Origin: Streptomyces sp. NBC_01497
GTDB lineage: Bacteria > Actinomycetota > Actinomycetes > Streptomycetales > Streptomycetaceae
Direction of reading: 5' to 3'
Assembly: GCF_036250695.1 (NCBI RefSeq)
Contig: NZ_CP109427.1
Location: 1,922,001 to 1,986,000, forward strand
DNA length: 64,000 nucleotides
Positions 14,971 to 24,450 of the stretch are shown here, piece after piece. Within the stretch, counting starts at the first letter, position 1. Each line of letters begins with the position of its first letter. The notes below the pieces were generated by a model. It saw only the letters and a program-made list of their open reading frames with translations, made no database searches and had not been told where the DNA came from. The translations under genes and the position numbers were made by a program.

Positions 14971-17952
14971 TCAGTACTCCGGCAGCCGCCGGGGGCCCAG
15001 GTCGCCCAGCGCGGGCGGCGGCGCGAGGCGCACGTGCGCGTCCAGGACGGTCAGCCCGCGGGTCCCCACGACGACGGGATCGAGGGTGAGCGCGACGATC
15101 TCCGGGTGGTCGTCCACGAGACGGGAGACCCGCAGCAGGAGTTCCGCGAGCGCGTCCGTGTCGACCGGGTCGGCGCCGCGCCAGCCGAACAGCAGCGGGG
15201 CGGTCCTGATGGACCGGATCAGCTCCGCCACGTCCCGGTCGCTCGCCGGGACGAGCCGGTGCCCGAGATCGCCGAGGAGTTCGGACGGCACGCCCGCGAG
15301 ACCGAACGACAGGACGGCCCCGGCGGCCGGGTCGAGAGTGGCGCGTACGACGGTGTCGACACCGCGCGGCGCCATCGCCTGGACGACCGGGCGCAGTTCC
15401 GCAGGACCGCCGAGCGAGGCGGTCAGCTCCCGGTACGCGGTGCGCAGCTGCGCCTCGTCGCCGAGGCCGAGCCGCACGCCGCCGAGGTCGGCGCGGTGCC
15501 GCAGATGGGGCGCCGTCGTCTTGAGGACGACGGGGTAGCCGACGTCGCGGGCCGCCCGCACCGCCTCGTCGGGGCCGGGCGCGGCCCGGGTGCCGAGGAC
15601 ATGGATGCCGTAGTGGCCGAGCAGGGCCCTGGCGTCGCGGTCGGGCAGCGCGGTGGCGCCCGGCTCGTCCGCCGCGCCGAGAACGCGCCGGACGAGGGTG
15701 CCGGCCGCGGCCTGGTCGATGTCGTCGTACTCGGGCACCCGCCCGGGCTCGGCGGACTCCCGGCGCCAGCGTGCGTACTCGACGGCGACGGCGAGCGCGC
15801 GCACGGCCCGCTCGGCGGCGGGATAGGCGGGGATACGGCCGGCGGGGGGCCGCGGCCCGCCCGGTTCGGCGTCGGCGTCGGTCGTGCCGGAGGTGTCGGT
15901 CGTGCCGGACGGGCCGGACGTGGCGGACGTGCCGGAGGTGGCGGGCGGGCCGGCGTCGGAGCCGGCGGTGCCCGCAGCAGGGCTGGTCGTGGCCGCGTCG
16001 GGACCGGTCGTGCCGGGGCCGGGACCCACCGCTGGCGCGGGGTCCTGGGGGAACGAGGGCGCGGACGCCGCGGGCAGCGGGAGCTGGACCTGTGGGGCCG
16101 TGCTCGTCGCCGCCGAGAGGGCCTCCGCCAGGCCGCCGATCTCCACGTACACCACCGCGACGGGCTTCGCCGGGGAGGTGGCCGCCGCCTCCCGCAGCGC
16201 GGCGGCCAGCGCCCCGGCCGCCGTCGGGACGTCCGTGCCGACGCGCGGGATCGCCGTGACGACGACCGCGTCGCACGCCGGATCGTGCAGCGCTCTCGCG
16301 AGCGCGCCGCGGAAGTCCCCCGCAGTCGCCGATGTCGTGAGGTCCTGCGGGGCCAGCGGACGCAGCCCCTCCGTCAGGCAGGCGTCGTACGTGAGCAGGC
16401 CCAGCGACTCGGAGTTGCCGACGATCGCGACGCGCGGGCCCGCGGGCAGGGGCTGGTCCGCGAGGAGGAGGCCCGCGTCCACGAGTTCCGTCACGGTGTC
16501 CGCGCGCAGCACCCCGGCCTGGCGCAGGAGGGCCGAGACCGTGGCGTCCGGGATGCGGGTCTCCGGGACCGCGTGGCCCTGCGGCATCGCGCCGCTGTGC
16601 CTCGCGCCCTTGACGACGACGACGGGTTTGGCGGCGGCCGTACGGCGTGCGAGACGGGTGAACTTGCGCGGATTGCCGATGGATTCGAGGTACATGAGGA
16701 CCACGTCCGTGTCCGGGTCCTCGTAGCCGAACTGGAGGAAGTCGTTGCCCGAGACGTCCGCGCGGTTGCCCGCCGAGATGAACGACGACAGGCCCGCGCC
16801 CCGCCGGTGCAGACCGGAGAGCAGCGCGATCCCGATCGCACCGGACTGGGTGAACAGCCCGATGCGCCCCCGCGCGGGCGGCGTCGGCGCGAGGGAGGCG
16901 TTCAGCCGTACCGCGTCGGCCGTGTTGACGATGCCGAACGCGTTCGGGCCGATGATCCGCATGCCGTACGTGCGGGCCCGGCGGACGAGTTCCCGCTGCC
17001 GCGCCCTGCCCTCGGCCCCGCTCTCCGCGTAGCCGGCCGACAGGACGACCAGGCCCTGCACGCCGTGCTCGCCGCAGTCGTCGACGACCTCGGGGACCCG
17101 CTCGGCGGGTACGGCGACGACCGCGAGGTCGACGGGCTCCGCGAGTTCGGTGACCGACCGCGCGGCCGGTACCCCGTCGATCTCGCTGAGGCCGGGCGGG
17201 AAGGCCTCGTTCACCGCGTACGTACGTCCCCGGTAGCCGCCGGAGAGCAGGTTGCGCAGGACGCTCCGGCCGACGCCGCCCGGCTCGCGCCCGGCCCCGA
17301 CGACGGCGACCGAGCCCGGGGCGAGCAGCCGCTGCACCGAGCGCGCCTCCGCGCGCTGTTCGCGGCCCCGCTGGACCGCCAGGGACCGCTCGGTGGGCTC
17401 CAGGTCCAGGGTCAGGCGCACCGCGCCGTCCTCGAAGCTGCGGCGCTGGGTGAACCCGGCATCCATGAAGACCTTGATCATCTTGCCGTTCTGCGGCAGC
17501 ACCTCCGCGGCGAAGCGCCTGATCCCCCGCTCGCGCGCGACGGCCGCGATGTGTTCGAGGAGCGCGGACGCCACGCCCCGCCCCTGGTGCGTGTCCTGCA
17601 CCAGGAACGCCACCTCCGCCTCCTCGGCCCCGGGACCGGCCGCCACGCGGCCGTCGGGGCCTATGCGGTCGTAGCGCACGGTCGCGATGATCTCGCCGCC
17701 CACGGTCATGGCGAGGCCGACCCGGTCGACGTAGTCATGGTGGGTGAAGCGGTGGACGTCCTTGTCGGAGAGCCGGGGGTACGGCGCGAAGAAGCGGTAG
17801 TACTTCGACTGGTCCGAGACGTGCTCGTAGAAACTGACGAGCCGGTCCGCGTCATCCGGTGTCATGGGCCTGACCCTGGCGGTGCCACCGTCACGCAGCA
17901 CGACGTCTGCTTCCCAGTGGTCCGGGTAGGCGTGGGCGGACGGCGTCTCCAT
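14971..17952 (-). CDS. Bifunctional GNAT acetyltransferase / acyl-CoA synthetase-like protein (PatA/Pat type)
   Basis: A 993-aa fusion. The N-terminal GNAT domain (residues about 10-180) has the acetyl-CoA loop QDTHQGRGVASALLEHI. It is followed by a CoA-binding Rossmann domain (VAVVGAGREPGGVGRSVLRN), succinyl-CoA-ligase-like domains and a C-terminal ATP-grasp domain (YGIHVLGTRAAPGPDEAVRA). NDP-forming acyl-CoA synthetases use a His; here the matching segment reads MPQGHAVPETRIPDATV, with His kept but the usual SHTGA context changed. A Thr/Ser/Gly/Asp/Ala-rich linker (about residues 635-705) separates the ligase half from the ATP-grasp half. Related streptomycete proteins acetylate acetyl-CoA synthetase lysines; that role is inferred. 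It is divergent from ptsH with 92 bp between them. Confidence 0.88.
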   Translation of the reverse strand: METPSAHAYPDHWEADVVLRDGGTARVRPMTPDDADRLVSFYEHVSDQSKYYRFFAPYPRLSDKDVHRFTHHDYVDRVGLAMTVGGEIIATVRYDRIGPDGRVAAGPGAEEAEVAFLVQDTHQGRGVASALLEHIAAVARERGIRRFAAEVLPQNGKMIKVFMDAGFTQRRSFEDGAVRLTLDLEPTERSLAVQRGREQRAEARSVQRLLAPGSVAVVGAGREPGGVGRSVLRNLLSGGYRGRTYAVNEAFPPGLSEIDGVPAARSVTELAEPVDLAVVAVPAERVPEVVDDCGEHGVQGLVVLSAGYAESGAEGRARQRELVRRARTYGMRIIGPNAFGIVNTADAVRLNASLAPTPPARGRIGLFTQSGAIGIALLSGLHRRGAGLSSFISAGNRADVSGNDFLQFGYEDPDTDVVLMYLESIGNPRKFTRLARRTAAAKPVVVVKGARHSGAMPQGHAVPETRIPDATVSALLRQAGVLRADTVTELVDAGLLLADQPLPAGPRVAIVGNSESLGLLTYDACLTEGLRPLAPQDLTTSATAGDFRGALARALHDPACDAVVVTAIPRVGTDVPTAAGALAAALREAAATSPAKPVAVVYVEIGGLAEALSAATSTAPQVQLPLPAASAPSFPQDPAPAVGPGPGTTGPDAATTSPAAGTAGSDAGPPATSGTSATSGPSGTTDTSGTTDADAEPGGPRPPAGRIPAYPAAERAVRALAVAVEYARWRRESAEPGRVPEYDDIDQAAAGTLVRRVLGAADEPGATALPDRDARALLGHYGIHVLGTRAAPGPDEAVRAARDVGYPVVLKTTAPHLRHRADLGGVRLGLGDEAQLRTAYRELTASLGGPAELRPVVQAMAPRGVDTVVRATLDPAAGAVLSFGLAGVPSELLGDLGHRLVPASDRDVAELIRSIRTAPLLFGWRGADPVDTDALAELLLRVSRLVDDHPEIVALTLDPVVVGTRGLTVLDAHVRLAPPPALGDLGPRRLPEY

Positions 17953-18003
17953 GACGAAAGCCTACGGCGGGGCACGCCGGTCGGGCCCGTCGGCAGGTGC
18001 GAT

Positions 18004-18019
18004 ACTGGTCTAGACAACC
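18004..18019 (+). promoter_or_regulatory. DasR-type dre site in the ptsH leader
   Basis: ACTGGTCTAGACAACC matches the DasR consensus ACTGGTCTAGACCAGT at 14 of 16 positions when the C/G alternative is allowed. It ends 25 nt before the ptsH start and 52 nt from the divergent acetyltransferase gene. DasR is the GntR-family repressor of the GlcNAc phosphotransferase system, and ptsH is a known target in Streptomyces. Confidence 0.8.
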
Positions 18020-18044
18020 TCTGTCAGATCCGAAGGGCAACACC

Positions 18045-18326
18045 ATGGCTGAGCGCCGTGTCAACGTCGGTTGGGCCGAGGGCTTGCACGCCCGCCCCGC
18101 CTCCATCTTCGTCCGCGCCGCGACCGCCTCCGGCGTACCGGTGACCATCGCGAAGGCCGACGGCTCGCCCGTCAACGCCGCGTCGATGCTCGCGGTGCTG
18201 GGCCTGGGCGCCCAGGGCGGCGAGGAGATCGTGCTCACGTCGGACGCCGAGGGCGCCGACGTCGCGCTCGACCGCCTCGCGAAGCTGGTCGCCGAGGGGC
18301 TCGACGAGCTGCCCGAGACCGTCTGA
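18045..18326 (+). CDS. ptsH: Phosphocarrier protein HPr
   Basis: A 93-aa HPr, the soluble phosphocarrier that takes phosphate from enzyme I and passes it to sugar-specific EIIA proteins, mainly for GlcNAc and fructose in Streptomyces. The active-site His15 lies in EGLHARPAS. Ser47 (NAASML) occupies the regulatory-serine position, though the context differs from the KSIMGVM of Firmicutes. The ATG at 18045 has GAAGGG 8 nt upstream. It is transcribed alone: a DasR site precedes it and a perfect terminator follows 26 nt after the stop. Confidence 0.96.
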   Translation: MAERRVNVGWAEGLHARPASIFVRAATASGVPVTIAKADGSPVNAASMLAVLGLGAQGGEEIVLTSDAEGADVALDRLAKLVAEGLDELPETV

Positions 18327-18352
18327 AGAACGCGCTGCCCCTGCGGGCGGCG

Positions 18353-18392
18353 ATCCGGGCCCGGCGCGTGTGCGCCGGGCCCGGATTTTTTT
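18353..18392 (+). terminator. Rho-independent terminator of ptsH
   Basis: A perfect 15-bp stem (ATCCGGGCCCGGCGC) with a GTGT loop is followed by a run of seven T residues. This is the one textbook intrinsic terminator with a U-tract in the window. It lies between ptsH and the converging M16 peptidase gene. Confidence 0.95.
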
Positions 18393-18484
18393 CCGCCTCC
18401 TACCGAGCAGGCCGAGGGCCTGCCGAAGAGGCCGGGTCCTGCCGAGGACGCCAGTACGCGGGCCCTCTCAGCCCTCCAGCCCTC

Positions 18485-19873
18485 TCAGCCCTTGACGACC
18501 GAGACCGGGCCGATGCCGAGCGCCTCCACCTGCTCCCTGATCAGCGCGCCGTCGCCGACGAGCACCGTGACCAGGCGGTCCACCGGGAACGCCGCCAGAA
18601 CCGCCGCCGTCGCCTCGACGGTGCCGGTCTCGGCCAGCCGCGCGTACATCTGCGCCTGGAAGTCGTCCGGCAGGTGCTGCTCGACCTGGTCGGCGAGGGT
18701 GCCCGCGACGGACGCGGCGGTCTCGTACTTGAGCGGTGCGACACCGACGAGGTTCTGCACGGCGACATCGCGCTCCGCGTCCGTCAGGCCGTCGGCCGCG
18801 AGCGTACGGAGCACCTTCCACAGGTCGTCCAGCGCGGGGCCGGTCGACTCGGTGTCGACGGAACCGCTGATGGCGAGCAGCGAAGCGCCCGAGCCGTCAG
18901 CGGCGGAGCGCAGCACCTGGCCGAAGGCGCGCACGCCGTAGGTGTAGCCCTTCTCCTCGCGCAGTACCCGGTCGAGCCGGGAGGTGAGCGTGCCGCCGAG
19001 GCAGTACGTGCCGAGGACCTGCGCGGGCCACACCCGGTCGTGCCGGTCGGGGCCGACCCGGCCGATCAGCAGCTGGGTCTGCACGGCGCCGGGGCGGTCC
19101 ACGATCACCACACGGCCCGTGTCGTCCGCCGTGACCGCGGGGACGGGACGCGGGGTGCCCTCGTTACCCGTCCAGGCGCCCAGCGTCTCCGCGAGTACCT
19201 GGTCCACGTCGACGCCGGTGAGGTCGCCGACGATGACGGCGGTGGCCGTCGCGGGCCGCACGTGCGCGGCGTAGAAGGCGCGGACGCCCGCCGCGTCGAT
19301 GCGGGCGACCGTCTCCTCGGTGCCCTGCCGCGGGCGGGACATGCGCAGCGACGCAGGGAAGAGCTCCTTGGAAAGCTGCTTGGCCGCGCGCCGGCCCGGG
19401 TTCGCGGTCTCGTGCGGGATCTCGTCGAGCCGGTTGCGGACGAGCCGCTCGACCTCGCTCTCGGCGAAGGCGGGCGCCCGCAGCGCGTCGGCCACCAGGC
19501 CGAGGGCCTTCGGCAGGCGCCGTACGGGCACCTCAAGGGAGACCCGTACGCCCGGGTGGTCGGCGTGCGCGTCGAGGGTGGCGCCGCAGCGTTCCAGCTC
19601 GGCCGCGAAGTCCTCGGCACTGAGCTTGTCGGTGCCTTCGGACAGGGCGCGCGCCATGATCGTGGCGACGCCGTCCAGGCCCTCGGGCTCCGCGTCGAGC
19701 GGCGCGTCGAGGCACACCTCGACGGCGACGACCTGCTGGCCCGGGCGGTGGCAGCGCAGCACGGTCAGGCCGTTGGGCAGCGCGCCGCGCCCGGGCGCCG
19801 GGAAGGCCCAGGGCCTGGCCTCGCCCGCCGCCGGACGCGGGTGGAGGTCCATGGTCACGGTGGTATCGGTCAC
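18485..19873 (-). CDS. M16 family peptidase-like subunit lacking the zinc motif
   Basis: A 462-aa protein with the two-lobed M16 (pitrilysin/MPP) fold. Where active subunits carry HxxEH, this one reads GVATIMARALSEGTDKL, so zinc binding is lost. This matches the non-catalytic partner (alpha-like) of heterodimeric M16 peptidases. The conserved substrate-contact lobe (KGYTYGVRAFG) is kept. Its GTG start overlaps the stop of the catalytic subunit gene by 4 nt (GTGA), so the two are made together, presumably as a heterodimer. Cytoplasmic; substrates unknown. Confidence 0.88.
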   Translation of the reverse strand: MTDTTVTMDLHPRPAAGEARPWAFPAPGRGALPNGLTVLRCHRPGQQVVAVEVCLDAPLDAEPEGLDGVATIMARALSEGTDKLSAEDFAAELERCGATLDAHADHPGVRVSLEVPVRRLPKALGLVADALRAPAFAESEVERLVRNRLDEIPHETANPGRRAAKQLSKELFPASLRMSRPRQGTEETVARIDAAGVRAFYAAHVRPATATAVIVGDLTGVDVDQVLAETLGAWTGNEGTPRPVPAVTADDTGRVVIVDRPGAVQTQLLIGRVGPDRHDRVWPAQVLGTYCLGGTLTSRLDRVLREEKGYTYGVRAFGQVLRSAADGSGASLLAISGSVDTESTGPALDDLWKVLRTLAADGLTDAERDVAVQNLVGVAPLKYETAASVAGTLADQVEQHLPDDFQAQMYARLAETGTVEATAAVLAAFPVDRLVTVLVGDGALIREQVEALGIGPVSVVKG

Positions 19874-21243
19874 TTGGCCGCCCCTTCCTGCTCGTCGTTG
19901 TGCGCGGCGTCCTCGCCGCCGCCGTCCGCGGCGTCCTCGGCCGGCAGCGGCTCGTACACCAGGACGGCCCGGTTGTCGGGCCGCAGGCGGGCCGCGGCCA
20001 CGGCCTTGACCTCCTCGGCGGTGATGTCCAGGACGCGCTGCACGGCGGTGAGCGCGAGCTGCGGGTCACCGAACAGGACCGCGTACCGGCACAGTTCGTC
20101 CGCCCGGTCGGCGACGGTGCCGAGCCGGTCCAGCCATTCGCGCTCCAGCTGGGCCTGCGCGCGCTCCATCTCCTCGTCCGTCGGGCCCTCTTCGGCCAGG
20201 CGGGCGAGCTCCTCGTCGACGGCGGCCTCGATCTGCGGGATCTCCACCCCGGCGGACGTCTTGACGTCGAGCCAGCCGAGTGAGGGCGCACCGGCGAGGC
20301 GCAGCAGGCCGAAGCCCGCGGCGACGGCCGTGCGGTCCCGGCGCACCAGGCGGTTGTGGAGGCGGGACGACTCGCCGCTGCCGAGCACCGTCAGCGCCAG
20401 GTCGGCCGCGTCGGCCTCCCGGGTGCCGTCCTCGGGCAGCCGGTAGGCGGCCATCAACGCGCGCGCGGGGACCTCTTCCTTGATCTCCTCGCGCAGTTCC
20501 TTGCCGATGACGTCCGGCAGCGAGCCGTCACGCGGCGGCTGCTTGCCCTCGTGGGACGGGATCGAGCCGAAGTACTTCTCGATCCAGGCGAGTGTCTGCT
20601 CCGGGTCGATGTCGCCGACGACGGACAGGACCGCGTTGTTGGGCGCGTAGTTGGTACGGAAGAACGCGCGCGCGTCCTCCAGCGTCGCCGCGTCCAGGTC
20701 GGCCATGGAGCCGATGGGCGTGTGGTGGTACGGGTGGCCCTCCGGGTACATGAGCGCCGTGAGGCGCTCGAACGCGGTGCCGTAGGGCACGTTGTCGTAC
20801 CGCTGGCGGCGCTCGTTCTTGACGACGTCGCGCTGGTTCTCCATCGACTCCTCGTCGAGCGCGGCCAGCAGCGAACCCATGCGGTCGGCCTCCAGCCAGA
20901 GCGCGAGCTCCAGCTGGTGCGTGGGCATCGTCTCGAAGTAGTTGGTGCGCTCGAAGCTGGTCGTGCCGTTGAGGGAGCCGCCGGCGCCCTGCACCAGTTC
21001 GAAGTGGCCGTTGCCCTTCACCTGCGCCGAGCCCTGGAACATCAGGTGCTCGAAGAGGTGGGCGAGTCCCGTACGGCCCTTGACTTCGTGGCGGGAGCCG
21101 ACGTCGTACCACAGGCAGACCGCGGCGACCGGCGTCAGGTGGTCCTCGGAGAGCACGACGCGCAGACCGTTGTCCAGGCGGTGCTCCGTCGCTGTCAGGC
21201 CGCCTGAACCGGCCTGCTCGGTGGCCGTGTGACCCTTGGGCAT
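19870..21243 (-). CDS. M16 family zinc metallopeptidase, catalytic subunit
   Basis: A 457-aa zinc peptidase. The inverted zinc motif HLFEH is present (GLAHLFEHLMFQGSAQ), and the third ligand Glu lies about 75 residues further in the DEESMENQRDVVKNERRQ segment. The C-terminal lobe has the conserved R/Y pair region. The start is ATG 21243 (MPKGHTATEQ) with GAAGGG 7 nt upstream; the longer frame covers the parC promoter and is rejected. It heads a two-gene operon with the non-catalytic subunit and is divergent from parC. Confidence 0.9.
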   Translation of the reverse strand: MPKGHTATEQAGSGGLTATEHRLDNGLRVVLSEDHLTPVAAVCLWYDVGSRHEVKGRTGLAHLFEHLMFQGSAQVKGNGHFELVQGAGGSLNGTTSFERTNYFETMPTHQLELALWLEADRMGSLLAALDEESMENQRDVVKNERRQRYDNVPYGTAFERLTALMYPEGHPYHHTPIGSMADLDAATLEDARAFFRTNYAPNNAVLSVVGDIDPEQTLAWIEKYFGSIPSHEGKQPPRDGSLPDVIGKELREEIKEEVPARALMAAYRLPEDGTREADAADLALTVLGSGESSRLHNRLVRRDRTAVAAGFGLLRLAGAPSLGWLDVKTSAGVEIPQIEAAVDEELARLAEEGPTDEEMERAQAQLEREWLDRLGTVADRADELCRYAVLFGDPQLALTAVQRVLDITAEEVKAVAAARLRPDNRAVLVYEPLPAEDAADGGGEDAAHNDEQEGAAK

Positions 21244-21602
21244 GTACGTCCCTTCGCTCGCGATGACGGGTGTTGCTGCCAGCCTGCCACTGTATGCAAG
21301 CGCGCATGCGGCCGCCCGGGGTCCCCGGGACTCGCGACGCGCGCCGTACGGGCCGGCGACGTCGTCGCCACCACGGTCCGCGGCGGCGCATACCGGGCAG
21401 CACAGGGGTCGCCGGGGGCCCTGCGGAGGCCTCCGCGAGGACGCCCGGTGGGGCCCGCGCGACCCTCGACTCACGGGTCGATTCCGGTGTTGTCGGTGGC
21501 GCGGTCCACAATGGTCGCTGTCAGCCCCAGAAGTTGTCGTCGTACCCGGCGCGCGCGTCGTCGTACGCGCCGCACTTTCTCTGTGAAGGAGCCGCAGCAG
21601 CG
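21244..21602. other. Divergent promoter region, M16 operon and parC
   Basis: 359 bp separate the two divergent starts. Both promoters must lie here. GTCGTC-type repeats occur near 21535-21565 before parC, but no clear -10/-35 pair or operator was found. Confidence 0.5.
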
Positions 21603-24056
21603 ATGGCCCGCCGCAGCACGAAGACCCCGCCGCCCGATGACTTCGAGGAGCGCATCCTCGATATCGACGTGGTCGATGAAATGCAGGCCTCCTACCTCGA
21701 ATACGCGTATTCGGTGATCTACTCGCGCGCCCTGCCGGACGCGCGGGACGGCATGAAGCCGGTGCACCGCCGCATCGTGTACCAGATGAACGAGATGAAC
21801 CTGCGCCCCGACCGCGGCTACGTGAAGTGCGCCCGCGTCGTCGGCGAGGTCATGGGCAAGCTGCACCCGCACGGCGACTCGTCGATCTACGACGCCCTGG
21901 TGCGCATGGCCCAGCCCTTCTCGATGCGGCTCCCCCTCGTCGACGGGCACGGCAACTTCGGCTCGCTGGGCAACGACGACCCGCCCGCCGCGATGCGGTA
22001 CACCGAGTGCCGGATGGCCGACGCCACGTCGCTGATGACGGAGTCGATCGACGAGGACACCGTCGACTTCGAACCCAACTACGACGGCCAGGAGCGCGAG
22101 CCCGTCACCCTGCCGGCCGCCTACCCGAACCTGCTGGTCAACGGCGCGTCCGGGATCGCGGTCGGCATGGCGACGAACATGCCGCCGCACAACCTGGGCG
22201 AAGTCGTGGCGGCCGCGCGCCACCTCATCAAGCACCCGGCCGCCGACCTGGAAACGCTGATGCGCTTCGTGCCGGGCCCCGACCTGCCGACGGGCGGGCG
22301 GATCGTGGGCCTGTCCGGCGTGCACGACGCGTACGCGACGGGCCGGGGTACGTTCAAGATCAGGGCCACCGTCACCGTGGAGGACGTGACCCCCCGCCGC
22401 AAGGGCCTGATCGTCACGGAACTGCCGTTCGCCGTCGGCCCCGAGAAGGTCATCGCCAAGATCAAGGACCTGGTCTCCGCGAAGAAGCTCCAGGGCATCG
22501 CGGACGTCAAGGACCTCACGGACCGCGCGCACGGGCTGCGGCTCGTCATCGAGGTCAAGAACGGCTTCGTGCCGGAGGCCCTGCTCGAACAGCTCTACAA
22601 GCTGACGCCGATGGAGGAGTCCTTCGGCATCAACAACGTCGCCCTGGTCGACGGGCAGCCGCTGACGCTGGGTCTGAAGGAACTGCTGGAGGTCTACCTC
22701 GACCACCGCTTCTCGGTGGTACGCAGGCGCAGCGAGTTCCGTCGCACGAAGCGGCGCGACCGGCTGCACCTGGTCGAGGGCCTGCTGGTGGCGCTGCTCG
22801 ACATCGACGAGGTCATCCGGCTGATCCGCCTCAGCGACAACTCCGCCCAGGCGAAGCAGCGCCTGATGGAGCACTTCTCGCTGTCCGAGATCCAGACGCA
22901 GTACATCCTCGACACCCCGCTGCGCCGCCTCACCCGCTTCGACCGGATCGAGCTGGAGAGCGAGCGGGACCGGCTCACCACGGAGATCGACGAGCTGAGC
23001 GTCATCCTGGATTCCGACACGGAACTGCGGAAGGTCGTCGGGGCGGAGCTGGCCGCGGTGGCGAAGAAGTTCGGCACCCCGCGCCGCACGGTCCTGATCG
23101 AGGGCGGCGCGTCGGTCGCGGCGGTGCCGGTGCCCCTCCAGGTCGCCGACGACCCCTGCCGGGTGCTGCTCTCGTCCACGGCTCTGCTCGCCCGCACGGC
23201 GAGCGATGAACCGCTGCCCGCCGGGGGCGGCAAGCGCGTCAAGCACGACGTGATCGTGTCGGCGGTGCCCGCGACGGCGCGTGGCGAGATCGGCGCGGTG
23301 ACCTCGACGGGCCGGCTGCTGCGGGTCGCGGTGGTCGACCTGCCGCAGCTGCCCCGGACGCCGGCGGCGCCGAACCTGTCGGGAGGGGCGCCGATCGCCG
23401 AGTTCCTGGCGCTGGAGGGCGACGAGACGGTCGTCTGCCTGACGACGCTGGACGAGTCCTCCCCGGGGCTCGCCCTCGGCACGCTGCAGGGCGTGGTGAA
23501 ACGCGTGGTGCCCGACTACCCCTCCAACAAGGGCGAGTTGGAGGTGATCACGCTGAAGGAGGGCGATCGCGTCGTGGGCGCCGCCGAACTGCGCACGGGC
23601 GAGGAGGATCTCGTCTTCATCACCTCGGACGCCCAGTTGCTGCGCTATCCGGCCGCGCAGGTACGGCCGCAGGGCCGGGCGGCGGGCGGCGTGGCCGGCG
23701 TCAAGCTGACCGAGGGCGCGGAGGTCCTGTCGTTCTCGGCGGTGGATCCTTCCGTGGACGGTGTGGTGTTCACGGTCGCGGGCTCGCACGGCACCCTGGA
23801 CGACTCCGCGCGCACGGCGAAGCTGACCCCGTTCGACCAGTACCCGCGCAAGGGCCGGGCGACCGGCGGGGTGCGCTGCCAGCGGTTCCTGAAGGGTGAG
23901 GACACCCTCGTGCTGGCCTGGGCGGGCGCGGCCCCGGTACGTGCGGCGAAGGCCGACGGATCCGCGGCGGCGCTGCCGGCCCCCGACCCCCGTCGCGACG
24001 GTTCGGGCACGCCGCTGACCCACGAGATCACCGTGCTGGCGGGCCCGGCGCACTGA
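21603..24056 (+). CDS. parC: DNA topoisomerase IV subunit A
   Basis: An 817-aa GyrA/ParC family protein, the breakage-reunion subunit of topoisomerase IV, which decatenates daughter chromosomes with ParE. The catalytic Tyr133 lies in [10 protein letters not shown]. The quinolone-determining region reads [12 protein letters not shown], with Ser93 and Asp97 at the two resistance positions, so the residues are of the susceptible type. The C-terminal beta-pinwheel lacks an obvious GyrA box, which fits ParC rather than GyrA. The ATG at 21603 has AAGGAG about 10 nt upstream. parE lies 22 kb away on the opposite strand, as in other Streptomyces. Confidence 0.95.
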   Translation: MARRSTKTPPPDDFEERILDIDVVDEMQASYLEYAYSVIYSRALPDARDGMKPVHRRIVYQMNEMNLRPDRGYVKCARVVGEVMGKLHPHGDSSIYDALVRMAQPFSMRLPLVDGHGNFGSLGNDDPPAAMRYTECRMADATSLMTESIDEDTVDFEPNYDGQEREPVTLPAAYPNLLVNGASGIAVGMATNMPPHNLGEVVAAARHLIKHPAADLETLMRFVPGPDLPTGGRIVGLSGVHDAYATGRGTFKIRATVTVEDVTPRRKGLIVTELPFAVGPEKVIAKIKDLVSAKKLQGIADVKDLTDRAHGLRLVIEVKNGFVPEALLEQLYKLTPMEESFGINNVALVDGQPLTLGLKELLEVYLDHRFSVVRRRSEFRRTKRRDRLHLVEGLLVALLDIDEVIRLIRLSDNSAQAKQRLMEHFSLSEIQTQYILDTPLRRLTRFDRIELESERDRLTTEIDELSVILDSDTELRKVVGAELAAVAKKFGTPRRTVLIEGGASVAAVPVPLQVADDPCRVLLSSTALLARTASDEPLPAGGGKRVKHDVIVSAVPATARGEIGAVTSTGRLLRVAVVDLPQLPRTPAAPNLSGGAPIAEFLALEGDETVVCLTTLDESSPGLALGTLQGVVKRVVPDYPSNKGELEVITLKEGDRVVGAAELRTGEEDLVFITSDAQLLRYPAAQVRPQGRAAGGVAGVKLTEGAEVLSFSAVDPSVDGVVFTVAGSHGTLDDSARTAKLTPFDQYPRKGRATGGVRCQRFLKGEDTLVLAWAGAAPVRAAKADGSAAALPAPDPRRDGSGTPLTHEITVLAGPAH

Positions 24057-24062
24057 TCAGGA

Positions 24063-24106
24063 CGGGCAGTGCCTCACCCCGCGGGAGCGGGACGAGGCAC
24101 TGCCCG
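24063..24106. terminator. parC terminator, first hairpin
   Basis: A perfect 13-bp stem (CGGGCAGTGCCTC / GAGGCACTGCCCG) with an 18-nt loop begins 6 nt after the parC stop codon. Confidence 0.8.
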
Positions 24107-24114
24107 GGACCGTG

Positions 24115-24155
24115 CGAAGGGCCCGGCACGGGGCGGGCAGCGGCCGGGCCCTTCG
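24115..24155. terminator. parC terminator, second hairpin
   Basis: A second perfect 13-bp stem (CGAAGGGCCCGGC / GCCGGGCCCTTCG) with a 15-nt loop starts 9 nt after the first. Tandem terminators are common at strongly expressed Streptomyces genes. Confidence 0.75.
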
Positions 24156-24427
24156 AGCGCGTCCCCATGAGGCCGCGCGGTGTGGTGCCGGTGCCGCGTC
24201 GGACCCACGTGGCCGCGGGTCCAACGGTGAGTCGATGGCTCCGCCCACCTGTTCAGGGACCAGCCGGACATCGACGAGATCATCGACTTCATTGCCGCCT
24301 CGGGCGTTGATGACGGCTGTGACCATGGCTCCCTCTTCCCCGGCAAGCCTCGTCGCCTGGCCGACGCGGAGTTCCCGCCATCGCGACGACCACATTGATG
24401 CAATGCACAATTCCATGCACACATGCA

Positions 24428-24450
24428 TGTATCTGCAGCCTGCAGATACA
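24428..24450. promoter_or_regulatory. Perfect palindromic operator of the MarR regulator
   Basis: TGTATCTGCAG and CTGCAGATACA form an 11-bp inverted repeat around one central base, ending 17 nt before the GTG start. Four ATGCA motifs (24398, 24403, 24415, 24423) lie directly upstream. The arrangement strongly suggests autoregulation by the MarR protein. Confidence 0.7.

Noticed and set aside
14818..18144. A 1108-residue open frame on the plus strand
   Set aside because: It is antisense to the acetyltransferase/ligase fusion and DUF5998 genes, reads as Arg/Gly/Ala-rich without domains, and has no start signal.
21471..24053. An 860-residue open frame on the minus strand across parC
   Set aside because: Pure antisense shadow of parC; the sequence is His/Arg/Gln-rich and matches nothing.
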